Source: SZUA-442 sp963759175 (GTDB lineage Bacteria > Actinomycetota > Acidimicrobiia > Spongiisociales > UBA5794). From it: a stretch of 64,000 nucleotides of DNA. The stretch is taken from assembly GCA_963759175.1 (NCBI GenBank), contig CAVWXP010000010.1:434001-498000 (forward strand), read 5' to 3'. A program made the position numbers and the translations under genes. Of the stretch, positions 43,475 through 50,740 are shown piece after piece (positions within the stretch are counted from its first letter, which is position 1; each line of letters begins with the position of its first letter). The notes beneath the pieces are model-generated. The model was given only the letters and a program-made list of their open reading frames with translations. It had not been told where the DNA came from and ran no database searches.

Positions 43475-45178
43475 ATGGCCACCGCCTCACTCGGGTCGAC
43501 CTATCGAGCCGAGACCCTCGACGCCCTCGACGGAGGGACCTTCGACGTCATCGTCATCGGCGGGGGAATCACCGGTGTCGGCTGCGCACTCGATGCCGCT
43601 TCCCGCGGCCTGACCGTTGCTCTCATCGAGCAACGCGACCTGTCGTCTGGGACCTCGAGTCGTTCGTCGAAGCTGTTCCACGGCGGCCTTCGCTACCTCG
43701 AGCAGTTCGACTTCAAGCTCGTCATGGAGGCGCTCCACGAGCGCGAGCTGATTCGCCAGGAACTCGCACCGCATCTCGTGTGGCCCGTCCCGTTCCTCTA
43801 CCCGTTGAGCCACCGCGTCTGGGAGCGGGCCTACGTCGGCACGGGCATCACCTTCTACGAGGGCCTCGCCGCCATCGGCGGTAACACCCTCCCCCGCCAA
43901 TGGCACCTGTCGCGCTCGGAGCTCCAACGCGTCTTCCCCTCGATCAAGAAGGATGCCTTCGTCGGCGGCATCCGGTACTACGACGCGGGATGTGACGACG
44001 CCCGCTACACGATCGCCGTGGCACGCACGGCATCTGACATCGGCGCACGCATCCTCACGAGCGCACGGGTCGAGGGCTTCACCCGCGACGGGGATCGGGT
44101 TACCGGTGTAGAGGCGGTCTGCCTCGAGACCGGACGGCACTTCACCGCCTCCGCACAGGTCGTGGTGAACGCGACCGGCGTGTGGACGGATCGCGTCGAG
44201 GCCAAGGTCGGCGACACGACGACCGACGTCACGGCGTCGAAGGGCATCCACATCGTCGTGCCACGCGATCGCATCGACTCACGCGTCGGGTTCATCACCA
44301 AGACCAAGACCAGCGTCCTGTTCCTCATTCCCCACCAATACTTCTGGCACATCGGCACTACGGACACACCCTGGGATCTCGGGTTGGCACACCCAGCTGC
44401 GAGCCGATCCGACATCGACTACGTCCTCGAGCAGGCCAACCGCGTCATCGATCCACCGCTCACCCGCGACGACGTCGTTGGCGTGTACGCCGGCCTGCGC
44501 CCCCTCGTGAGCGGCGACGCCGAATCGACGGCGAAGTTGTCCAGGGAGCACTCCATCACCACGCCGGCTCCCGGTCTGGTGACGATCGCCGGAGGCAAGT
44601 ACACGACCTATCGGGTGATGGCCGAGGACACGATCGACCGAGCCTTCGAATCGATCGGTGTCCCGATCCCTGCAACCACCAGCGACGAGATACGCCTCGT
44701 CGGCGCCGCGGGCTACGAGTCCTTGAAGGAGAACGCCGCTGACGTCGCGAGCCGATACGACATCGACCTCGACGAGGTTCGGCGCCTCCTGCATCGCTAC
44801 GGCGACGAGACCATCGAGGTCCTCGACCTCGCGGCGTCGGACGCTCGCCTCGCCGAACGCATCCCATCGGGCCGGTACCTCGGAGCCGAGGTGCTCTTCG
44901 CCGTCCGACACGAGGCTGCGCTCCACCTCGACGACGTGCTGACCCGGCGAACTCGCCTGTCGGTCGAGTGCAAGGACCGCGGTCTCGACGGGGCTCCGTT
45001 CGTCGCATCGATCATGGGCGAGGAACTCGGCTGGGATGACGCAACGATCGCACGGGAACTCGAACATTACCGGGCGAGGGTGGCGGCGGAGGTCGAGTCC
45101 CAGACGATGGACGACGACCGAACCGCCGACGCTGCCCGGATGGGCGCCCCGGACATCCGCACCATGGGCGCCGAGTGA
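43475..45178 (+). CDS. glpD: Glycerol-3-phosphate dehydrogenase
   Basis: A 567-residue FAD-dependent aerobic-type G3P dehydrogenase, which passes electrons to quinone at the membrane. VIVIGGGITGVGCALDAASRGLTVALIE near residue 25 is the FAD motif, SRSSKLFHGGLRYLEQFDFKLV near 65 and TTDTPWD near 300 are family blocks, and IAGGKYTTYRVMAED near 370 closes the cofactor site. The C-terminal DAO_C domain is complete. A TATCCT box at 43463-43468 stands six bases before the ATG. No glpK or glpF neighbour. Confidence 0.95.
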   Translation: MATASLGSTYRAETLDALDGGTFDVIVIGGGITGVGCALDAASRGLTVALIEQRDLSSGTSSRSSKLFHGGLRYLEQFDFKLVMEALHERELIRQELAPHLVWPVPFLYPLSHRVWERAYVGTGITFYEGLAAIGGNTLPRQWHLSRSELQRVFPSIKKDAFVGGIRYYDAGCDDARYTIAVARTASDIGARILTSARVEGFTRDGDRVTGVEAVCLETGRHFTASAQVVVNATGVWTDRVEAKVGDTTTDVTASKGIHIVVPRDRIDSRVGFITKTKTSVLFLIPHQYFWHIGTTDTPWDLGLAHPAASRSDIDYVLEQANRVIDPPLTRDDVVGVYAGLRPLVSGDAESTAKLSREHSITTPAPGLVTIAGGKYTTYRVMAEDTIDRAFESIGVPIPATTSDEIRLVGAAGYESLKENAADVASRYDIDLDEVRRLLHRYGDETIEVLDLAASDARLAERIPSGRYLGAEVLFAVRHEAALHLDDVLTRRTRLSVECKDRGLDGAPFVASIMGEELGWDDATIARELEHYRARVAAEVESQTMDDDRTADAARMGAPDIRTMGAE

Positions 45179-45271
45179 GCGCGACGCGCACGCACCACGC
45201 GGGTTCTTCGGAGCAGTGGACACCCGGTGGGCGCCTCCGATCCCAAGGGATCGAACACCCCGATTCGATGG

Positions 45272-45298
45272 CTGACACCGTTGCGCGGACCGTATACT
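45272..45298 (+). promoter_or_regulatory. Promoter of the tRNA cluster
   Basis: CTGACA (45272-45277), a 15-base spacer and TATACT (45293-45298) precede tRNA-Glu by 46 bases. The remaining 165-base gap after glpD has no gene. Confidence 0.5.
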
Positions 45299-45344
45299 CG
45301 CGAGCCGCGTAGCCAGTCCGGCTCTGTACACTTGTGGGCGCCCT

Positions 45345-45417
45345 GCCCCCATCGTCCAGCGGCCTAGGACTCCGCCCTTTCAAGGCGGCAACGGGGATTC
45401 GAATTCCCCTGGGGGCA
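45345..45417 (+). tRNA. tRNA-Glu (anticodon TTC)
   Basis: Acceptor GCCCCCA pairs with TGGGGGC; anticodon stem CCGCC/GGCGG encloses CTTTCAA with TTC at 45379-45381; T-arm loop is TTCGAAT. Discriminator A, no encoded CCA. First of three clustered tRNAs. Confidence 0.95.
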
Positions 45418-45423
45418 CAACGC

Positions 45424-45501
45424 GGGGGCGTGGTGAAGTCTGGAGTTCACGCCGGCCTGTCAAGCCGGAGGTCGCGGGTTCAAATCCCGTCGCTCCCGCC
45501 A
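45424..45501 (+). tRNA. tRNA-Asp (anticodon GTC)
   Basis: Acceptor GGGGGCG pairs with CGCTCCC (one G-T pair); anticodon stem CCGGC/GCCGG encloses CTGTCAA with GTC; the T-loop is TTCAAAT. Discriminator G as expected for Asp, followed by an encoded CCA at 45499-45501. Confidence 0.95.
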
Positions 45502-45536
45502 GATTCCGACGCTCGGGTCATCGACCCGGGCGCTCT

Positions 45537-45609
45537 GGTCAGGTAGCTCAGCTGGTAGAGCGCCGGTCTGAAAAACCGGAGGTCGGCAGTTCGATCCTGC
45601 CCCTGACCA
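45537..45609 (+). tRNA. tRNA-Phe (anticodon GAA)
   Basis: Acceptor GGTCAGG pairs with CCTGACC; D-arm GCTC/GAGC; anticodon stem CCGGT/ACCGG encloses CTGAAAA with GAA. Discriminator A; CCA not encoded. Confidence 0.95.
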
Positions 45610-45613
45610 CCTC

Positions 45614-45642
45614 CGAAGGCCCTCGCCATGCGAGGGCCTTCG
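45614..45642 (+). terminator. Strong hairpin ending the tRNA cluster
   Basis: A perfect 13-pair stem starting CGAAGGCCCTCGC with a three-base CAT loop, five bases after tRNA-Phe. Confidence 0.85.
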
Positions 45643-45758
45643 CCATGGAATCCGGCACTGCGACCCGGCACAGCCGTCCCGTACGTCGGTGCATCATCCT
45701 CACCGACACGCGGGCGACTGGGTCTACCTGTAGCCTGAACCCTCGCCCCTGACCGGAG

Positions 45759-46697
45759 ATGACCATGCCCGTTGGTGAATCGATGCTGGACATGGTCGGG
45801 AACACACCGGTCGTGAAGCTGGCCAAGGTGGTCCCGAACGGTGCGGCCGATGTCTATGTGAAACTCGAGTGGTTCAACCCGACGGGGTCGTACAAGGACC
45901 GGATGGCGTTGGCGATGATCACCGAGGCCGAGCGTCGGGGGGACCTGACCAGTGGCATGACCGTCGTGGAGTACACCGGTGGGAGCACCGGGTCGTCGCT
46001 CGCGTACGTCTGTGCGGCAAAGGGATACCGGTTCCGGGTCGTGTCGTCGGACGCCTTCGCCGAAGAGAAGCTCAAGACGATGCGGGCGTTCGGAGCCGAC
46101 CTGACGATCATCGAGAGCGACGGCGGCAAGGTGACGCCCGAGCTCACTCCTCGCATGATCGCCAAGGCCGCAGAGTTCGCGGCCGAACCAGGGACGTATT
46201 GGACCGACCAGCTGAACAACGCCGACTCGCTCGTCGGCTATCGAGGGATCGGCAACGAGCTCCTGGGGCAGATCGACGGCCCGATCGACGTGTTCTGCGC
46301 CATGGTCGGTACCGCCGGCCTCGCGATGGGCGTGTCGAGCGCATTCGCCAGTGCCGACGCCGACACACGGATCGTCATCTTCGAACCTGCTGCAACGGCC
46401 GTCATCTCGGGGGGTGAACCCGGAACGCACGGCGTCGAGGGCACCGGCATCGGATTCATCCCTCCCCTCCTCGATCCGGACCGGTATGACGAGGTCCGAT
46501 CGATCGACGAGGCCGACGGCCGCGCGATGGCTCGACGGCTCGCCGCCGAGGAGGGCCTGCTTGCCGGCACCTCCACCGGACTGAACGTCGCCGGCGCGAT
46601 CCGCCTCGCCGTCGAGCTCGGAGCCGGCAGGACCGTGGTCACCGTTGCCTGCGATACGGGCCTCAAGTACCTCGCGGGCGATCTCTACGCCGAGTGA
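45759..46697 (+). CDS. PLP-dependent cysteine synthase family protein
   Basis: A 312-residue fold-type II PLP enzyme. The Schiff-base Lys is in FNPTGSYKDRMA near residue 47 (cysteine synthases usually have GSVKDR), the phosphate-binding loop is TGGSTGSSLAY near 75 and GTSTGLNVAGA near 275 completes the pocket. The TGGSTG loop instead of the usual TSGNTG of CysK/CysM suggests a relative with a changed substrate. ATG at 45759 or 45765. A TAGCCT box lies upstream. Confidence 0.85.
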   Translation: MTMPVGESMLDMVGNTPVVKLAKVVPNGAADVYVKLEWFNPTGSYKDRMALAMITEAERRGDLTSGMTVVEYTGGSTGSSLAYVCAAKGYRFRVVSSDAFAEEKLKTMRAFGADLTIIESDGGKVTPELTPRMIAKAAEFAAEPGTYWTDQLNNADSLVGYRGIGNELLGQIDGPIDVFCAMVGTAGLAMGVSSAFASADADTRIVIFEPAATAVISGGEPGTHGVEGTGIGFIPPLLDPDRYDEVRSIDEADGRAMARRLAAEEGLLAGTSTGLNVAGAIRLAVELGAGRTVVTVACDTGLKYLAGDLYAE

Positions 46698-46755
46698 CCA
46701 ATCGCGTCCGCCCGACTCGTCGTCGGTGGGCTCTCAGCAGGTACGGCCCGACGAT

Positions 46756-47553
46756 CTATGCCGCGCTCGGCGGGACACCGGTGACCCTCCGACTGACCAC
46801 GACGACGAGTCCCGTGACCGCGAGGGCAGCGACGATGACGACGATGGCGGTGCCGACCCGCTCGAGGAGTTGTGGTGCGAGAACGAGAACCAGACCGAGT
46901 CCCAGCATCATCGATCCCGACAGCAGCTTGAGGGTGCGGCCCTCGGCGGGTTGGAGTTTGCGCGAGCCGAGCGTCCAGACGAAGCCCAGGACGATCGCCA
47001 TGAGCGGAATGACGTAGATGACGTTGTACAGCGCCAGGTAACCGTAGTAATTCGCCGTCGGCAGGTCGTTGAGCGTCAGGACTCGGGTGAACACCATCGG
47101 CAGGCCGGCCGTGCACAGCAGCTCGTAACTGTTGGCCACCACGGCCAGGGCGATCGTGGCTGCCATCACGGGAAGCAGGCGGTCGATCGAGAGGAGGCCA
47201 CGCATCCTCGCGAACAGGCCGGGTTTGGCAGCATCGGGTATCGAGGTCGAGGGACCGAGGTCGGGACGGAAGTAGTCCTTGGCACTCAACGCCCCGAGAA
47301 CCACCGCAATGAGCCCGGCAATGAGGGTGACGGCACGCAGGTTGTCCGTCACGAGGAACAGGTTGAGCCAAGCGGCCATGAACACGAAGTACAACACCCC
47401 GGACACCGCCACGAACGTCATACCGACCAGGGCCATCCGTGCCCTGCTGCGGGCGTGGACCAGCAGGCTCAGGAGGAAGAGCAGGACGAAGAAGGCACAC
47501 GGATTGAACGCATCGAGTCCGGCCACGATCGCGGTGAACACGGGGAGGGGCAC
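46756..47553 (-). CDS. DsbD/CcdA-like thiol-electron membrane transporter
   Basis: A 265-residue membrane protein with about six helices. DAFNPCAFFVLLFLLSLLVHARSR near residue 15 and NSYELLCTAGLPMVFTRV near 140 carry the conserved Cys pair, in the NPC...CTAGLP form of DsbD-type electron carriers that move reducing power from the cytoplasm to periplasmic thioredoxins. GTG at 47553 is internal; the frame before it reads as a continuation of the thioredoxin gene once one base is added near 47562-47575, so a single Trx-DsbD protein is likely. Confidence 0.82.
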   Translation of the reverse strand: MPLPVFTAIVAGLDAFNPCAFFVLLFLLSLLVHARSRARMALVGMTFVAVSGVLYFVFMAAWLNLFLVTDNLRAVTLIAGLIAVVLGALSAKDYFRPDLGPSTSIPDAAKPGLFARMRGLLSIDRLLPVMAATIALAVVANSYELLCTAGLPMVFTRVLTLNDLPTANYYGYLALYNVIYVIPLMAIVLGFVWTLGSRKLQPAEGRTLKLLSGSMMLGLGLVLVLAPQLLERVGTAIVVIVAALAVTGLVVVVSRRVTGVPPSAA

Positions 47554-48110
47554 GGCATTCGCCTGACGTCACCGACGACCGGAACGGCTACCGACGCGAC
47601 GGTCGTCGTGGTCGTCCCGACCGGTGCCGCCGAGGCCGGCGCCATCAACGAGTCGTGGCAGGCATCGAGCTCACCGATCACGATGGCCCCCATGCCATCG
47701 GCATCGTCCCAACCGGTGCGCATCGTGCCGCAGTACATGAAGGTCGGCACGCCCCTGATCGGTTCACCGATCTCCCCCGCGACCGCTTGGGCTATCTCTG
47801 CCACCCCCGGATCACCACCGTCGGCCTGCAGCCACCAGACGCGGAGCCAATCGCGGTCCTGGGACCACGCCTCCACCGACGGTATGGCAGCGTGGCAATG
47901 GGGACAGGTACTCGAGAACACGAAGTAGAGCTCGACGACCTCCGCACCGGACTCGTCGACACCGACCCACGGCGTGTCATCACCGGACGTATCGACGGCG
48001 AGGGCGACACCGGTCGACCATGAGACCATCAGAACCGTTGTCAGGATGGCGATCAGCGCCGCTCGTCCGCCGGTGCAACCGGCGCCCCATGTCGTCCTGG
48101 TCAGCGACAT
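47469..48110 (-). CDS. Exported thioredoxin-like protein (N-half of a Trx-DsbD protein)
   Basis: A 213-residue frame. A hydrophobic signal segment (ALIAILTTVLMVSWSTGVALA) near residues 18-40 precedes a thioredoxin fold with the redox motif SSTCPHCHAAIP near 72 and the cis-Pro loop GVPTFMYCG near 125. After VASVAVPVVGDV the frame becomes Arg/Pro/Ser-rich out-of-frame reading that overlaps the DsbD-like gene. The sensible product is Trx plus DsbD in one chain. ATG at 48110 is the best start. Confidence 0.78.
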   Translation of the reverse strand: MSLTRTTWGAGCTGGRAALIAILTTVLMVSWSTGVALAVDTSGDDTPWVGVDESGAEVVELYFVFSSTCPHCHAAIPSVEAWSQDRDWLRVWWLQADGGDPGVAEIAQAVAGEIGEPIRGVPTFMYCGTMRTGWDDADGMGAIVIGELDACHDSLMAPASAAPVGTTTTTVASVAVPVVGDVRRMPCPSPCSPRSWPDSMRSIRVPSSSCSSS

Positions 48111-48201
48111 ACCACCACCATCGTCCTGCACCCACCATCGTAGGTCAATTCCTGAGATCGCAACTATGGATTCGTGCAGAGGCGACACGAACCGTACGCG
48201 A

Positions 48202-48230
48202 GAGCGGGGCCGACATTGCCGGCCCCGCTC
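48202..48230 (-). terminator. Hairpin after the rhodanese lipoprotein
   Basis: A perfect 11-pair stem (CGGCCCCGCTC with its complement) around a seven-base loop, about 33 bases beyond the lipoprotein stop at 48263. Confidence 0.75.
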
Positions 48231-48262
48231 CCCGCCGTGGCACCCGCCACGTGACTCGAGGT

Positions 48263-49221
48263 CTACGACTCCGTGGGGAGATCCGCCTCGGTCCAGGCGA
48301 GCCAGCTCCCGCTGAAGCCCTTGTCGTTGTCGTATCCCTGCATGTGGAGGATCGGTAGCGCCAACGCGGCACGCCATCCCGACTTGCAGTAGTGGATCAT
48401 CGTGACGTCGGTCGGGAACTCGACATCGGTCGCCCCCAACTCGCGCACCGGTACGTTCACGGCCGTGGGGATGTGCCCCTCGGCGAACTCGCCCGGCTCA
48501 CGCACGTCGAGGACGAACGCACCGGCCTCGATGGCCTCACTCACGGCTGTGGCATCACCTGCTGAGAGCCATCCCTCGGGGATGGTGCTCAGGAACGATC
48601 CCGACGGCTTCGACCATCTCGGGCTGGAATCCGGGATCACCGACGACCTCGGCCTCTACCGGTTCCATGCTGACCTCTTCGCCAGCGGCCGTCCAACCGT
48701 TCCACCCCGGTGGGTAGGCGAGGACGTTCTCATAGCCCATCATCGCCGAGCGACGACGTGCCGAGGCCCGCACGCCAACCGGACTTGCAGTAGATGAACA
48801 CCTGGCGATCCGTGGGGATCTTGTCCAGGTTGTCACCCAGGGTGCGCAACGGGATGTTGATCGCATCCATGATGTGACCCTCGGCGTACTCGCCCTCTTC
48901 CCTGACGTCGATGACCAGCGCGCCGCTGGCCTCGACGGCATCCTTGAAGGCGGTGGTGTCCGAGACCGCCATCCATCCCTCGGGGATGTTCGCTGCGTAC
49001 TCGGCAACGGCCGCTTGCACATCGAACAGCTCGATGGTCGTGGTGGTTTCCTCTGCCGGGGCAGTGGTCGTGGTCTCTTCCGCAACGGTGGTCGTCGTCG
49101 ACGCCAGGGGCGAGTCGGGGGCGACCGTCGTCGTGGTATCTGCCGAGTCGTCACTGCCGCAAGCAGCAAGCACGAGCACGAACGCCAACAGCGTGGCGAT
49201 CAAACTCCTACGACGTAGCAT
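48263..49221 (-). CDS. Lipoprotein with two rhodanese domains, carrying two frameshifts
   Basis: About 319 residues if two frames are joined. A lipobox (LVLAACGSD) is followed by a Thr-rich linker, then rhodanese domain 1 (LVIDVREEGEYAEGHI, active loop CKSGWRAGLG) and domain 2 (FVLDVREPGEFAEGHI, active loop CKSGWRAALA). Domain 1 leaves frame at 48744-48750 (an extra G) and the link to domain 2 at 48600-48602 (again an extra G). Both active cysteines are kept. Tethered outside the membrane it could hand sulfane sulfur to or from the adjacent molybdoenzyme, like Sud in Wolinella. The ATG at 49221 has AGAGG six bases upstream. Confidence 0.8.
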
Positions 49222-49969
49222 TGCCATCCTCTTCCTTTCGTTTTCTTGTTTCGTGCCGGCACAGCCGGCTTCTGAGTTCTCGTGCGGTCACCCGTCGATA
49301 CCCGGTAGCGGACGGGCCATCCTTCGCCTCGAGCTCGGCGACCCACTTCGGGTGCTCGAGCCGCGCATCGGTCTCCTCGACCCATCCCGTCGTCATGCCC
49401 GAGATCGCCTTGTAGACGTAGGTGAAGTACAGGTGACCGAGCAGGAACAGGGTCAGCGCCAACATCGACAGGTCGTGGACGACCGCCGTCCAGGCGAGGC
49501 CGGTGGCGCCGAGTGCGGGTTTGAAGAACCACATGAGCAGGCCGCTGATCACCACCGTTGCCGACACGACGATGACGGCGGCGTGGTGGAGCTTCTGACC
49601 GGCGTTGAGCCTGCCCTGGGGTGGCATCTCGGCTGCGTGCCCCAGGAAGTACCGGTACATGGTGCGGAACCAGGCGATGTCGTCCTTGTCATACCTGAAC
49701 GAGTCGTAGACGAGTTCCTTGGCGCCCTGACGATCGAGGACCAGGTACGCAACGGGGACGGCGAGGAACACGACAGCCCCGATGCGATGGATCAGGCGTG
49801 ACGTGCCTCCAGCGGCAAGACCGCCGAGCGGGCCCCACAACAGGACGAGGCCCGTGGCGAGCAGCGCCACGAAGGACGTTGCCAGCATCGCATGGACGAT
49901 CCGCTGCTTGGTCCGGTACCGGAGGATCTCGTGTTCGTGCTCGTGCTCAGTGGTGACCGTGGTCGCCAT
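49208..49969 (-). CDS. b-type cytochrome membrane subunit (FdhI/PhsC-like)
   Basis: A 253-residue subunit with four helices and haem-ligand candidates in RIVHAMLATSFVALLATG, RLIHRIGAVVFLAVPVAYL, KLHHAAVIVVSATVVISG and LLGHLYFTYVYKA. This is the formate-dehydrogenase-gamma fold, which links periplasmic molybdoenzymes to quinones. ATG at 49969 has GGAGG seven bases upstream; the C-terminal tail is basic and overlaps the lipoprotein start. Follows the ferredoxin subunit gene by three bases. Confidence 0.88.
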   Translation of the reverse strand: MATTVTTEHEHEHEILRYRTKQRIVHAMLATSFVALLATGLVLLWGPLGGLAAGGTSRLIHRIGAVVFLAVPVAYLVLDRQGAKELVYDSFRYDKDDIAWFRTMYRYFLGHAAEMPPQGRLNAGQKLHHAAVIVVSATVVISGLLMWFFKPALGATGLAWTAVVHDLSMLALTLFLLGHLYFTYVYKAISGMTTGWVEETDARLEHPKWVAELEAKDGPSATGYRRVTARELRSRLCRHETRKRKEEDGNATS

Positions 49970-49971
49970 CG

Positions 49972-50739
49972 TCACACCTCCTCGCCATCGGACGTATCGC
50001 TCGCGCCGACCTCTGCCGCCTCGAGTTCCTTGAGTTCTGCCATGTGGTTGCGTCGTGCGATCACTCCCGCAACGCCGAGGCCGACGGCCGTGACACCGAT
50101 GAGCCCGATCGAGACCGGCTGGACGAATCCCTGCCACGCCGCAGCCATCATCGGAGGCTCCGGGTCCCTCGGGAGTCCGAGGACCTCCGGATCGTCAGGC
50201 AGCACGACGACGACGCCGAGGCCACCGGCCTGGGTCTCCCCGTACACCTGGGCATTCGGGTAGTGGGCCCGCAGCGCCTCGGCACGGCTCCGGGCGGTCC
50301 TGAGGATCTCGCCACGTTCGCCGTACTCGAGGGCTCGACTCGGACACGTCGTGACACACCAGGGGCTGCCACCCGCCTTCGTCGTGGAAGCGCACGCGTC
50401 GCACTTCGTCGAACGGCCATCGACCATCTTCGGAACGCCGTAGGGACATGACCCGACGCAGTACTCACATCCCGAGCAGGCCGAACGGTTCAGCCTCGTC
50501 ATGCCGTCTTCCTTGAAGAGGGCTCCGGTGGGGCACACGGCCACGCACGCGGCATCGGCACAGTGGAGGCACCGATGGTTGTCGAAGCCGCCCTCGAGAT
50601 CAGGGAACGTACCGCGGATCTGTTCGATCAGCTCGATGTAGGCCATGCCTGCGGGAAGCTCGTTGCCGGTCTTGCATGCAACGACGCAGGCTTCACATCC
50701 AATGCATCGGCCGAGGTCGAGAAGGAATGCCATTGCCAT
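49972..50739 (-). CDS. Four [4Fe-4S]-cluster electron-transfer subunit
   Basis: A 255-residue DMSO-reductase-family beta subunit. Cysteine groups are CIGCEACVVAC near residue 12, CLHCADAACVAVC near 57, CSGCEYCVGSC near 88 and a final group around CDACASTT and CVTTCP near 115-130, enough for four clusters. A C-terminal helix (VQPVSIGLIGVTAVGLGVAGV) near 210-230 is an anchor, unusual in soluble beta subunits. Starts one base after the catalytic subunit gene. Confidence 0.93.
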   Translation of the reverse strand: MAMAFLLDLGRCIGCEACVVACKTGNELPAGMAYIELIEQIRGTFPDLEGGFDNHRCLHCADAACVAVCPTGALFKEDGMTRLNRSACSGCEYCVGSCPYGVPKMVDGRSTKCDACASTTKAGGSPWCVTTCPSRALEYGERGEILRTARSRAEALRAHYPNAQVYGETQAGGLGVVVVLPDDPEVLGLPRDPEPPMMAAAWQGFVQPVSIGLIGVTAVGLGVAGVIARRNHMAELKELEAAEVGASDTSDGEEV

Positions 50740-50740
50740 G

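Noticed and set aside
45179..45344. Small gene between glpD and tRNA-Glu
   Set aside because: No frame with a start, ribosome site and plausible composition; only a promoter for the tRNAs is supported.
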